This document shows, one piece after another, positions 14,644-22,042 of a stretch of 36,222 nucleotides of DNA (the stretch's first letter is position 1; every line of letters begins with the position of its first letter). The stretch is from the IMG/VR virus record IMGVR_UViG_3300048833_000310, positions 1 through 36,222 of that record, one strand, 5' to 3'. This DNA comes from a virus. The position numbers and the translations under genes were made by a program. The notes under the pieces were generated by a model. The model saw only the letters and a program-made list of their open reading frames with translations. It was not told where the DNA came from and did not search any database.

Positions 14644-15347
14644 TAGGCGAACCCCGCCAAACGATCCTGGGCCCTCTTGTAGTGGCCCGGGTCGATCTCG
14701 GCCCCGATGAAATTGAACCCGAGCTGAATGGCCGCGATCCCCGTCGATCCGGAGCCCATGTAGGGGTCGATGATCGTCGCCCCGGGCTCGAGGCCCAGGT
14801 GGCCGATGCACCATCGCATCAGGAGGATCGGCTTCTGCATCGGGTGCCGACGTCGGTGCCGGCCGTCGTGGTCTTTGTCCTCTCCGGTTTTGTCCCGGGC
14901 GAGACCCTTCCACAGGTAGGCGAATGTATTGCGTTTGATCCCGGGGACGCTGCACCAGGCGAATTCGCCGTCGGTGAAGGTGTCGTCCGGGCCCCGGCCG
15001 CCGGCACGCTTGTCCCAGGACAGCCATGAGCCGCCATCGGGGAGGCGGCGGCGGAAGTGGTCGGCACCCCAGAGGAGGCAGGGCACCCCCGCCTCGAGGA
15101 GGGGGGCCGGGTCGAAGGGCCGATCGTCGCCCGCTATGCGGGGGCCACGGCCGAGCGGTGCCATGACCCCGCCGCGATGCACGCCCCCGCCGTGGAACTG
15201 GTAACCGATCCCATAGGGCGGGTCGCTCACGATCCCGTGATACCGCCCCCGCATCTCGCGGAGGACGGCCAGGCCGTCGCCCTGGAGGAGGACGCAGGAA
15301 GGGGCGTCGATCCCGGGCAGAGGGGCCGTGGTCTCAACTGCGGGCAA
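14643..15347 (-). CDS. Beta-class DNA methyltransferase (N6-adenine or N4-cytosine)
   Basis: 234 residues from a TTG start chosen because the frame is closed by TGA just upstream and the region before the first motif (VLLQGDGLAVLREM) is needed. The catalytic motif DPPYG is at 42-46, and the S-adenosylmethionine motif DPYMGSGSTG at about 194-203, giving the beta-class order (catalytic before cofactor). HPMQKPILLMRW precedes the cofactor motif, as is typical. Between them lies a target-recognition region. It is transcribed with the downstream nuclease. Likely role: protecting phage DNA from host restriction, or modification linked to the nuclease. Confidence 0.85.
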   Translation of the reverse strand: MPAVETTAPLPGIDAPSCVLLQGDGLAVLREMRGRYHGIVSDPPYGIGYQFHGGGVHRGGVMAPLGRGPRIAGDDRPFDPAPLLEAGVPCLLWGADHFRRRLPDGGSWLSWDKRAGGRGPDDTFTDGEFAWCSVPGIKRNTFAYLWKGLARDKTGEDKDHDGRHRRRHPMQKPILLMRWCIGHLGLEPGATIIDPYMGSGSTGIAAIQLGFNFIGAEIDPGHYKRAQDRLAGFA

Positions 15348-15356
15348 AGGAGGCTT

Positions 15357-15608
15357 TCATGGTCGGGGACTCCGGGGGAGGATGCGTCGCATCGCGTTCG
15401 CGTTGGTGGCGACGGCCGCGTTGCCGGTCCAGTCCGAGAGGTCGGCCATGGCCACGTCGGCCCGGACCGCCGCAAGGTCCCTGAAGAGGGTCCGCCGGGG
15501 GAGTGTGGGGAGGATTATCGCGAGCTGTGCGGGGGTGTACCCGAGCCCCGAGAGATCCTTCGCGGCCTGGCGGATCAGGGCGTTTTCGGCCTTGGCTTTG
15601 TCGCTCAT
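15357..15608 (-). CDS. 83-residue HTH-like protein
   Basis: Starts MSDKAKAENALIRQAAKDL with AAGG eight bases upstream. Residues about 10-45 (LIRQAAKDLSGLGYTPAQLAIILPTLPRRTLFRDL) look like a helix-turn-helix in which LGYTPAQLAIIL supplies the first helices and RRTLFRDL the recognition helix. It stops ten bases before the methyltransferase start and is probably co-transcribed with it. It may regulate the divergent intergenic region upstream. No family named. Confidence 0.45.
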   Translation of the reverse strand: MSDKAKAENALIRQAAKDLSGLGYTPAQLAIILPTLPRRTLFRDLAAVRADVAMADLSDWTGNAAVATNANAMRRILPRSPRP

Positions 15609-15796
15609 GCTTACACCCTTAGCGGCGGAACCCCCGGTTTGTGCCACGCCAGTGCCAAGATTGTCGCCCGGCGTCGGGCTTTGTCGATCGCGGAATCGGC
15701 GTAAGTTGCGGCGAGTGTGGTAGATTTGCTGACTTGTCGGATTCACCGGCTTGTCCGGCCCGACTGCCAAGAGAATGCCACCAAGAGACGGCACCC
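15609..15796. promoter_or_regulatory. Divergent intergenic region
   Basis: 188 bases between divergently oriented genes, so it must hold promoters for both. GTGCCA occurs twice, 11 bases apart (15641-15646 and 15652-15657). Read on the minus strand this is TGGCAC-N5-TGGCA, one base from the sigma-54 pattern TGGCAC-N5-TTGCA and about 20-30 bases ahead of the 15608 start. I see no good sigma-70 pair. Confidence 0.3.
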
Positions 15797-16141
15797 ATGG
15801 GCCACGTCCAGAAGTCCTATGAGGTCGGTTGGACCGCCATCGACGCCTTCATCGACCGCCTCGGCGGGGTGCCCAGGATGATCGACGGGCCGGCCTGGAA
15901 GTGGCTCGGGGCCCCGGCCGAGGCCATGCTCCAGGCGGGCGAGGCCAAATGCCCGTTGTGCGGCGACCACCGGCCCCCGCGCACGCTCTGCCTCTACTGC
16001 CACCGGACCCACGGCCAGACGGCCCTCCCCCGGCTCCACCCCCGGACGCTGCCGGTGAAGGTGTCCGACGCCAAGTTCCGGGCGAGGGTCAAGGCGGCGA
16101 AGGCGAGGCGGGAGGCGAAGCCGGCCGGGGCCGCGGCCTAG
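15797..16141 (+). CDS. Zinc-ribbon-like protein, 114 residues
   Basis: Starts MGHVQKSYEVGWTAIDAF. A four-cysteine pair CPLCGDHRPPRTLCLYC (about residues 55-71) is a treble-clef/zinc-ribbon type site. The C-terminus is Lys/Arg/Ala-rich (KFRARVKAAKARREAK), consistent with nucleic-acid binding. It is the only plus-strand gene in the region between 13.9 and 22 kb. Its 3' end overlaps a convergent minus frame by 53 bases. The ribosome-binding site is weak (AAGAGA). Confidence 0.55.
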   Translation: MGHVQKSYEVGWTAIDAFIDRLGGVPRMIDGPAWKWLGAPAEAMLQAGEAKCPLCGDHRPPRTLCLYCHRTHGQTALPRLHPRTLPVKVSDAKFRARVKAAKARREAKPAGAAA

Positions 16142-16331
16142 TCCCCCTCCCGGCCTCGACCACCTCGCAACGCACCACTCGCCACCGCACGGCCGAGGGC
16201 CAATCATGCAGCAATCCCGGCCGCATGAGGCCCCATTGCCCGGGGCTCATGCGGCCTTCGTTGCCGAGCCGGCGGGCCTTCCTCCACCGCCGGGCGATGC
16301 AGTATTCGTATTCGTACCAGACCTTAGCCAC
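16089..16331 (-). CDS. 80-residue hypothetical protein overlapping a convergent gene
   Basis: A GTG start (MAKVWYEYEYCIARRWRKARRLG) is preceded by GGAGGGGG at five bases, one of the best ribosome-binding sites here, and overlaps the TAA of the upstream gene. The first 60 residues look like a compact aromatic/basic protein; the last 25 (RPRPRPASPPASP) are translated from the strand opposite the 3' end of the plus-strand zinc-ribbon gene. Not recognised. Confidence 0.45.
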   Translation of the reverse strand: MAKVWYEYEYCIARRWRKARRLGNEGRMSPGQWGLMRPGLLHDWPSAVRWRVVRCEVVEAGRGTRPRPRPASPPASPSPP

Positions 16332-16671
16332 GGGCCCCCTCCTTCGCTTCCCGCTGGGCCTGGGCCAGCCGCAGGGCATGCTCCCGCCTGCACTCGGCCA
16401 GGTCCTGGGCCGCCTGGGCCCGGTCCGCACGGGCCATCGCCTCCAGCCGGGCCCGCAGGTGCATGCACTGGACCCGGTCGGCCCACTGGAGGGCCTCGAC
16501 GATCTTGGGGTCGTTCCAGTCGTTGAGCCCGAGGGCGATGCGGGAGTCGACCCAGGCCCGGACCGCGACGGCCGCCGAGGGGTCGCGCTCCAGCAGCACG
16601 AAGATCCACTCGTCATCGCGGGCCTTGCTCAGGCAGGACGTGGGGTCGGCCAGCTCGTCACGCTTGCGCAT
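16324..16671 (-). CDS. 115-residue helical hypothetical protein
   Basis: Starts MRKRDELADPTSCLSKARDDEWIFVLLERD and overlaps the upstream gene by 14 bases. The N-terminal 65 residues (AAVAVRAWVDSRIALGLNDWNDPKIVEALQWADRV) look globular; residues 70-113 form a long charged helix (HLRARLEAMARADRAQAAQDL). It is part of a six-gene overlapping minus-strand string from 17414 to 16089. No family recognised. Confidence 0.5.
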   Translation of the reverse strand: MRKRDELADPTSCLSKARDDEWIFVLLERDPSAAVAVRAWVDSRIALGLNDWNDPKIVEALQWADRVQCMHLRARLEAMARADRAQAAQDLAECRREHALRLAQAQREAKEGARG

Positions 16672-16999
16672 CGCATGCCCCCTCGGATACGGATTCCGCG
16701 ATCGCGATCAGTGCCGATTGCAGGCCCTCGCCCGCGTCGGTGAGGGCCCATTCCAGGTCCCCGACCTTGGTGCATCGCCAGACCAGCCCGAGGGATTCGA
16801 GCCGATAAAGGCGGCAGACGGCGAAGTCGATGTCCAGCCTGAAGGCCCTGGATACCTCCTTCGCCGTCCAGTGCGGCTGGCGTTTGAGCATGAGGATGAT
16901 TCTATGGGTTGTCTCCTCGCCCAGGATGGCACGGTGGGGGCCGACCTGGGTGGCCGTGATGAGGGCCGCGTCGCGGCGGGGGGCGAATGCGGGGTTCAA
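16658..16999 (-). CDS. Winged-helix DNA-binding protein, 113 residues
   Basis: The start is a TTG overlapping the stop of the upstream gene as TTGA (16996-16999), giving MNPAFAPRRDAALITAT. Residues about 35-90 make a winged helix: THRIILMLKRQPHWTAKEVSRAFRLDIDFAVCRLYRLESLGLVW is helix 1, turn, recognition helix 3; TKVGDLEWALTDAGEGL is the wing. Its sequence is reminiscent of small phage and archaeal regulators. Probably a transcription factor for early genes. Confidence 0.55.
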   Translation of the reverse strand: MNPAFAPRRDAALITATQVGPHRAILGEETTHRIILMLKRQPHWTAKEVSRAFRLDIDFAVCRLYRLESLGLVWRCTKVGDLEWALTDAGEGLQSALIAIAESVSEGACDAQA

Positions 17000-17235
17000 G
17001 AGGCCACCCCCTTCGGTGCCAGGGCCACCCGTTGGGCGACCCGAGAAAGCACCATTCTTCGCACCGATTCCCAATGGTCGCCCGAGACGATGTTGTGATG
17101 CTCGATCAGCATGGCTATGCAGGCATCCCGCTCGGCCCTCGCCTGGTCGCGCTCGCCCCTCATGCTGGCCATGCGGTCGTTATGCTCCAGGTGCAGCTCC
17201 CGCAATTGCCGACCGTAGCCCGTTTCGTTGCTCAT
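16996..17235 (-). CDS. 79-residue helical hypothetical protein
   Basis: The ATG overlaps the preceding stop (ATGA, 17232-17235). The sequence begins MSNETGYGRQLRELHLEHNDRMA, and residues 8-50 form a charged helix likely to be a coiled coil (RGERDQARAERDACIAMLIEHHN). No known family. Likely co-translated with the zinc-ribbon gene before it. Confidence 0.45.
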   Translation of the reverse strand: MSNETGYGRQLRELHLEHNDRMASMRGERDQARAERDACIAMLIEHHNIVSGDHWESVRRMVLSRVAQRVALAPKGVAS

Positions 17236-17414
17236 CCCCCTGCCCCCTTACTCGCGTCGACTGGTAGGTATCGCCAAGCGGACATCGATCGCGTCTTCCA
17301 TTCCGATCCGCACTCAGGGCAACGGATCGTGAATGTATAGCTGTCTGGTTTGCGGGTTGCTTCGGGCTTGGCCGCGCAACGCTTGGGACATCTCGGAATC
17401 CCTTTCCTTGGCAT
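17232..17414 (-). CDS. 60-residue zinc-ribbon protein
   Basis: Starts MPRKGIPRCPKRCAAKP. The spaced pairs CPKRC (9-13) and CPEC (32-35) with nearby aromatic residues (EWKTRSMSAWRYL) suggest a single zinc site. Codons here are less GC-saturated than in the rest of the genome (many NNA/NNT), hinting at recent acquisition or a different constraint. It follows the recombinase stop at 17421 by six bases. Function unknown. Confidence 0.5.
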   Translation of the reverse strand: MPRKGIPRCPKRCAAKPEATRKPDSYTFTIRCPECGSEWKTRSMSAWRYLPVDASKGAGG

Positions 17415-17420
17415 CTGGCG

Positions 17421-18092
17421 TTAGCCCCCTGCCCTCGTTAGTAGCTTGGATACCTGCCCCGTGCCCCACGCCTTGCCCGTGCGGGTCGTGTGGCCCTCCG
17501 CGTTCAGCCGGTCCGCGATCGTCTGGAGCGTAGCTCCCTCGGATCGCCATGCTTTGATCGCCGGAACCAGGTCGGCATAGGCCGCATCGGCCCGTTCCTT
17601 GTGGGCCCGGGCGGCGTTCATCGCCCCCTTGGTCCGGCCCGCGTCGGTGAGGTTGTTCGTCCCGAGCTTCCCCCCCCTGGCCTTGTATGCGGCCAGTGCG
17701 GCCTTCGTCCGTTCGCTTATGCGTTCGGCTTCGTCCTCGGCCACGGCCGCGAGGATATGGATCGTGAGTTTGTTGGCGGTCGGGTTGTCGCACGCGACGA
17801 AGTCGACGCCGGAGCGGATGAGGGCCGATAGGAACGCCACGTTCCTCGCGAGGCGATCGAGCTTCGCGACGACCAGGACGGCCCCGGCCCGCTTCGCCTG
17901 GGCGAGGGCCTTGGCCAGCTCCGGCCGGTCGGACCGCTTCCCGCTCTCGACCTCGGTATAAGCGGCGATCACCTGCCCCCCCACCGATTGAACATACGAT
18001 TGAATGGCGGCCTCTTGCCCTTCGAGGCCGAGCCCCGAACGACCCTGGCCTTGGGTGGATACCCGCCGATACGCGACGACCTTGACGCTCAT
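17421..18092 (-). CDS. Small serine recombinase (resolvase/invertase type)
   Basis: 223 residues. The N-terminal catalytic domain has YRRVSTQGQGRSG with nucleophile Ser12 and Arg9/Arg10, ESGKRSDRPEL near 49-59, and KLDRLARN (77-84) with the Arg80/Arg83 pair. Helix E follows (AEDEAERISERTKAALAAYKARG, 118-140). A C-terminal HTH (PAIKAWRSEGATLQTIADRLN ... GQVSKLLTRAG) binds DNA. The size fits resolvases and invertases, about half that of large serine integrases. GGGAGG precedes the ATG. A 14-bp perfect inverted repeat lies 40 bases upstream and is a candidate site. It may resolve multimers, invert a segment, or integrate. Confidence 0.9.
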   Translation of the reverse strand: MSVKVVAYRRVSTQGQGRSGLGLEGQEAAIQSYVQSVGGQVIAAYTEVESGKRSDRPELAKALAQAKRAGAVLVVAKLDRLARNVAFLSALIRSGVDFVACDNPTANKLTIHILAAVAEDEAERISERTKAALAAYKARGGKLGTNNLTDAGRTKGAMNAARAHKERADAAYADLVPAIKAWRSEGATLQTIADRLNAEGHTTRTGKAWGTGQVSKLLTRAGG

Positions 18093-18131
18093 CCGTTCGC
18101 CTCCCGGGGGCCCGATCCGCCCCCGGGGAGA

Positions 18132-18171
18132 TTCTACGGAACCTTAATCGGACGTTCAAGGTTCCGTAGAA
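18132..18171. repeat. Perfect 14-bp inverted repeat beside the serine recombinase
   Basis: TTCTACGGAACCTT and AAGGTTCCGTAGAA flank 12 bases (AATCGGACGTTC). It lies 40 bp upstream of the recombinase start and overlaps the last codons of the wHTH gene. Serine recombinase att or res sites are imperfect inverted repeats of about 28-50 bp next to the gene, so this is a candidate crossover or operator site. It could also act as a transcription terminator, though no U-run follows. Each arm contains ACGGAA/TTCCGT, the hexamer clustered at 19.3-19.5 kb. Confidence 0.55.
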
Positions 18172-18587
18172 AGGGCCATCCGGGGGGCGAAGTGGGGTGC
18201 GGGCGTATACGTCCCCCCGTTCATCTCCCGGCAGAGGGCCACCAATGCATGCATCGACCCCGCCACCTCGGCGTTGATCATGCCGAGGGGGGTGAGGCGC
18301 AGCTCGGCTTGCCAGTAGGGCACCCCCGGGGTCAGCTCGGCCATGCCGAGGGCCCGCAGGTCCCGGGCGGCGCTCCGGGCCTCGTCGGCCTCCATGCCGC
18401 TCAGCTCGACCAGGTCGCGGAAGAGACGCCAGCCCTCCCCGCCATGGAGGAGGAGCCGCATGGGCCCGGGCTTGTCGAGGCGGGCGAGGGTCCGCTCCAT
18501 CTCCTCCCACTGGCGGGGGGTGAGGCGGGACGCCACGGGCTCCCAGGGCTGTTCTCGGGGCGGCATGGGGATGGTCGCGGGGGACAT
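18156..18587 (-). CDS. Winged-helix-like protein, 143 residues
   Basis: Starts MSPATIPMPPREQPWEPVA; a longer frame exists to 18695 but its extra residues look non-coding. Residues about 22-45 (LTPRQWEEMERTLARLDKPGPM) lead into LFRDLVELSGMEADEARSAARDLRALGMAELTPG, an HTH followed by a beta wing (YWQAELRLTPLGM). A phage-borne regulator directly upstream of the recombinase and overlapping its inverted repeat. No strong ribosome-binding site (AGAGAAG at a distance). Confidence 0.5.
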   Translation of the reverse strand: MSPATIPMPPREQPWEPVASRLTPRQWEEMERTLARLDKPGPMRLLLHGGEGWRLFRDLVELSGMEADEARSAARDLRALGMAELTPGVPYWQAELRLTPLGMINAEVAGSMHALVALCREMNGGTYTPAPHFAPRMALSTEP

Positions 18588-18663
18588 GGGCGGGGCTTCT
18601 CTCGGATGGGGGTTATGTACTACGGCGAACGCGAGTGCTGCGCTTCGGGGTCGGCGGCCTGGA

Positions 18664-18954
18664 TCACGGACGCTTCGCATGGAGCGGCCAGTCACGCATC
18701 TCCAGGGCGACCCTATCCAGGTCCTCTGGCGTTGGGTCGATCAGCACGACCCATTGATGTGCTGACTGGGCGACCCTATCGGTGGCCTCCAGGCGGGAGT
18801 TGTCGGGGCACCAGAACAGCAGCTCCGTCCCGTGCTTTGCCTCCCGGGCGAACAGCAGACGGTGGGTCTGGATCTTGGCTGGCCGGTCGTCTTCGTAGGT
18901 GAATAGGAAGTAGGCGGGGCAAGGCAGCGAAACCAATTGCGATCGCTTGGCCAT
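18664..18954 (-). CDS. 96-residue hypothetical protein
   Basis: Starts MAKRSQLVSLPCPAYFLFTYEDDRP, with GGAGGAGG six bases upstream. Alternating hydrophobic strands (YFLFTYED, ELLFWCPD, HQWVVLIDP) suggest a small beta protein. A 12-bp palindrome (GGTGCGCGCACC, 18975-18986) lies just before its ribosome-binding site and may be an operator. No known family. Confidence 0.5.
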   Translation of the reverse strand: MAKRSQLVSLPCPAYFLFTYEDDRPAKIQTHRLLFAREAKHGTELLFWCPDNSRLEATDRVAQSAHQWVVLIDPTPEDLDRVALEMRDWPLHAKRP

Positions 18955-18974
18955 CTCGGGCCTCCTCCGCTGGG

Positions 18975-18986
18975 GGTGCGCGCACC
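18975..18986. promoter_or_regulatory. 12-bp palindrome in a leader
   Basis: GGTGCGCGCACC is self-complementary and sits about 20 bases before the 18954 start. It could be an operator half-turn or a small hairpin. The 108 bases from 18955 to 19062 otherwise hold nothing I can name. Confidence 0.3.
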
Positions 18987-19062
18987 GGCTCCCTTACACC
19001 CTCAGATGGCAGGGCGCTCGGGGCTCGAAATCGGACGGTCTTAGTTCACTCCCCGGCCTGAA

Positions 19063-19197
19063 TCAGGACCGGGATCTGGTGTCCTGGGGGGCCTGTCCCT
19101 GGCCCTTCGATTCGGCGGCCTTTCGGGCCTCATGGGCCGCTCGGAAGAGCCGCCACCAGGCGACCCAGGAGGGCCTTTGGACAGTCTCAACTGGCAT
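19063..19197 (-). CDS. 44-residue basic small protein
   Basis: Starts MPVETVQRPSWVAWWRLFR with GGAG eight bases upstream and ends RSRS. It has a Trp/Arg-rich amphipathic helix (SWVAWWRLFRAAHEARKAAE). Codon bias agrees with the neighbours. It is below usual length cut-offs and lies between the primase-helicase gene and the 18954 gene. Function unknown. Confidence 0.5.
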   Translation of the reverse strand: MPVETVQRPSWVAWWRLFRAAHEARKAAESKGQGQAPQDTRSRS

Positions 19198-19279
19198 CGG
19201 GGACTCTCCGGTGGGGTCTGGTCGGATCGATCCCGGTCGGGTTCCGGATCGCTCGGGTCCTCCTCTCTGGCGAAGGTTT

Positions 19280-19519
19280 ACGGAAGGACGGAAGCAACGG
19301 AAGCAAAGTGCCCGTTCATTCTCACGGGAGAGGAGTATGGGATTTGGATACCCCCTCCTCGGTTCCGTCCTTCCGTTCCGGTCAAAACGCTGGGCCGGAG
19401 TCGGGTTCTCTCTGATGCTCGTCGTTGCGTAACCCTATGCCGGCGAACCAAGTTCCGTTGTTCGTGTAGGAGTGCATTCCGCGCTTCCGTAACTCGGCAT
19501 TGAACTTCCGTGACGGAAG
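19280..19519. repeat. Hexamer (TTCCGT/ACGGAA) cluster, candidate replication origin iterons
   Basis: Nine copies of TTCCGT or its complement lie in 240 bases: ACGGAAG at 19280, 19288 and 19297; TTCCGT at 19363, 19371, 19453, 19485 and 19506; ACGGAAG at 19513. Two blocks form a perfect 14-bp inverted repeat (ACGGAAGGACGGAA at 19280-19293 and TTCCGTCCTTCCGT at 19363-19376). About 0.1 copies would be expected by chance in this length. The cluster spans the 3' end of the primase-helicase gene and the following gap, a usual place for phage origins. Confidence 0.55.
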
Positions 19520-22042
19520 CAACTCCCGTTCGCCACTGCTCTTGAACCAGGCTTGGTAGCGGTCGTAGAGCCGATCGGCCTTCGCTTTGAAAGGGCTGCT
19601 CCTCGGGTCGGCCCAGTCGGCGAGAGCCGAATCGAGCACGCATTCATCCGCAATGAAAGTCGCGAAGGTGTCCGACTCTTTGCGGTACTCGTCCGTTGCC
19701 GCAAGGACTGCCGCCGGTGGGTTCATGCCGTCTCGCTGCCATTCGAGACAGCCACGGACCAGGAGGGCCAAGATGCCGGGAGCCTCTTCGGAGAGGGACA
19801 GCTTCAGCGTGTCATCCTCGGGCATTACCATCGGGGGCGAGGTCGCTTGGCCCTTCTTCACGAACTTGACCAGGAAGGGGATGAGCCGAACCCGCCGCCA
19901 GATAGCGTTGCCCGTGTCGGGGATCTCGGGCTTATAGTTGGTCGCCAAGAGGAGCTTGAATGTCCGCTTAAACGTAAAGAAGTTCTCACGCATCCGGCGG
20001 GCTTTCAGGACCCCATCGCCGGTCAGTCTCTTGACCAGGGCGACCGCCAGCTTTCGCCCGTCGTCGGTCTCACTGGCCGAGATGAATCGCTTCCCATGGA
20101 GGTCGGCCACCCCGGTCGGGTGGGACTCGTTCTTCGACGAGAGGAGCAAGCTGGGCTCGGCTTGGTCGGCATAGTCGCCAAGGATGCGTTGGATCGTATC
20201 CAGGTAGACGTTTTTGCCGTTGGACCCTTCGCCGTAGAGGATGTAGAGCTCCTGGACGAAATCGACCGCCGCGAGCGACATGCCGGCCACCCGCGTCATG
20301 TACGCGATCAGATCCTCATCGCCGGCGAAGATTTCCCGCATGAATTGCTCCCACCTGGGAGCCTTCGCGTCCGGGTCGTATTCGACCGGGCATACCTTGG
20401 TGATCAGATCCTCTTTGCGATGGGGCTTCAGCTCGCCCGTCCGCAGGTCGATCGTGCCGTTCAGGCAGTTCAGCAGCCAGGGGTCCTGATCCCACTCTTC
20501 CGGGGCGACGGCGATACCCTCCTCGCTCTCGGCGAGGCTCACCATCGCCTCGAAATGCTTCCGCGATTCCGTGGAGAGAGCCCATGCGAGGATCGCCTTC
20601 CGCTTGGCGTCGTTCTCCTCGGCCGCCGCCTCGGCCGCGATCGAGCGAACGACCTTCCGGCCGAGCCTTCGGACCTTGCCCGATTCGTCCCGCTTCCACC
20701 TGGCCCCATCCCACACGAACCAGGCTTTCCAGGGCGTGCAGTACCGGGCCGACTTGCGATGCTGGTTGGCGAACCGCCTGGCATTGCCCAGGTCGGTGCG
20801 GTTGATCGGCTCTTCGCCGGCTACCGCGGGCAGCTCGGGCGGCGGGATCTCAGGCGTAGCAGCCGGGGCCTCGATCGGGGGCGGCTCCAGGACGGCCGTG
20901 CCGTTGCGGTGAGTCTTGCCGTTGGATTCGTGCCGGGCCCTGGGGGCGGGCCTGGGATTCGGGGCGACGACCTTCACCAGCTTCCGCCGGTCGGCCGGGT
21001 CGGGGACCTCCTCGATATGAGTCCCGTAACCTTGCTCCATCAGCGACCGGGCGGCCTCGGAATGGTCCCCCCCGTGGTTGAGGAGGGCATAGGCCCCGAA
21101 CTTGGAGTAGGTGGATTCGATGTCGAAGGGGGTCGAGGTCGAGAAGACCTTCAGCGTGTTGTTGCCGGTCTTGTTGGTGCAGGCCGAGTTGCCCGCGTCC
21201 TTCCCAGGCCGACGCCAGTAGCGGACCTCTCCGACTTGCTGCCACATCGTCCAGCCGAGGGGCCCCAGGATGTCCTCCCAGGTGTGGCGCTCCTCGAAAT
21301 CATCGCCCGGCTGTTTGGTCCCGTCGGCCGCCGGCTCGCGCCTCGGCTTGTGCTCTTCCTTGTGCTCGGGGGCCGGCCGCTCGTCGAACGACCGGGCCAG
21401 CGACAGCAACGCGTCCCGCTCGTCGGGGGTGATGACGCGGATCGTCCTGGGCCCGCCCGCCAGCAGCTCGTAAGGCTTGCCCGACTTGTGGACGACGCCC
21501 TCGGTGGGGGGCTCGACGGTGTAACCGCCCTCCCCCTTCATCTCGATCAACGTCACCTGCTTGCGGGGGTCTTCCTTGGTCGGCGCCGGGCGCATCGCGA
21601 GCTTGTAGCAGCCCGCGATCACCTCGCACCGCCACGCCAGATGCACCCCGCCCGAGGGGGTCCGGCTCGAATACCCCGACTTCACGCGGTCGACCAGGTC
21701 GCCGATGCCGAACTCGTCGGCCCTCCTCTGGAATTGCTCCCAGGCGATGCGGTCGTCGAAGTCCATCACCTCCAGGTTGCCCGAGACGGCGCCGCACACG
21801 AACCCCAGCCCGGCCCGGGGCGTGGCGCTCCGGTACCAGAACTTGAACCGGGCATCGCTGGGGATGACCTTCTGGTATTGCTTCCAGTCGGACGGCTTGT
21901 CGATGGCGTCCGGGCTGGGGGCCTTCTCCCAGTTGGTGCCGGGGGCCTCGGTGGGGGGGACGACGGAGATGCCGCAGTCCATCGCCAGCCGGGCGGCCCG
22001 GCCGACCGGGGACAGCCTTGGCGGGGGCGTGGCGGTGCTCAT
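19382..22042 (-). CDS. Prim-pol / SF3 helicase replication protein
   Basis: 886 residues from MSTATPPPRLSP. The N-terminal 280 residues form a prim-pol domain: LEVMDFDDR (about 89-97) supplies the metal-binding acids, and TPSGGVHLAW (about 130) the SGGxHL motif. A middle region (about 460-590) has the D5_N-type pattern (WKAFVWDGARWKRD, WLLNCLNGTIDLRTGE). The SF3 helicase has Walker A GEGSNGKN (604-611), Walker B FISASETD (653-660), sensor LLATNYKP (698-705) and Arg finger RRVRLIPF. It primes and unwinds phage DNA. Such proteins drive P4-like replication. The 3' end contains several of the clustered hexamers. Confidence 0.92.
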   Translation of the reverse strand: MSTATPPPRLSPVGRAARLAMDCGISVVPPTEAPGTNWEKAPSPDAIDKPSDWKQYQKVIPSDARFKFWYRSATPRAGLGFVCGAVSGNLEVMDFDDRIAWEQFQRRADEFGIGDLVDRVKSGYSSRTPSGGVHLAWRCEVIAGCYKLAMRPAPTKEDPRKQVTLIEMKGEGGYTVEPPTEGVVHKSGKPYELLAGGPRTIRVITPDERDALLSLARSFDERPAPEHKEEHKPRREPAADGTKQPGDDFEERHTWEDILGPLGWTMWQQVGEVRYWRRPGKDAGNSACTNKTGNNTLKVFSTSTPFDIESTYSKFGAYALLNHGGDHSEAARSLMEQGYGTHIEEVPDPADRRKLVKVVAPNPRPAPRARHESNGKTHRNGTAVLEPPPIEAPAATPEIPPPELPAVAGEEPINRTDLGNARRFANQHRKSARYCTPWKAWFVWDGARWKRDESGKVRRLGRKVVRSIAAEAAAEENDAKRKAILAWALSTESRKHFEAMVSLAESEEGIAVAPEEWDQDPWLLNCLNGTIDLRTGELKPHRKEDLITKVCPVEYDPDAKAPRWEQFMREIFAGDEDLIAYMTRVAGMSLAAVDFVQELYILYGEGSNGKNVYLDTIQRILGDYADQAEPSLLLSSKNESHPTGVADLHGKRFISASETDDGRKLAVALVKRLTGDGVLKARRMRENFFTFKRTFKLLLATNYKPEIPDTGNAIWRRVRLIPFLVKFVKKGQATSPPMVMPEDDTLKLSLSEEAPGILALLVRGCLEWQRDGMNPPAAVLAATDEYRKESDTFATFIADECVLDSALADWADPRSSPFKAKADRLYDRYQAWFKSSGERELLPSRKFNAELRKRGMHSYTNNGTWFAGIGLRNDEHQREPDSGPAF

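Noticed and set aside
17421-18092. Large serine integrase
   Set aside because: At 223 residues the protein lacks the zinc ribbon and coiled-coil domains of the large class; only a catalytic domain and a short HTH are present.
18947-19503. Plus-strand frames across the repeat region
   Set aside because: They run through the hexamer cluster and the complementary strand of the small 44-residue gene; no ribosome-binding site or domain.
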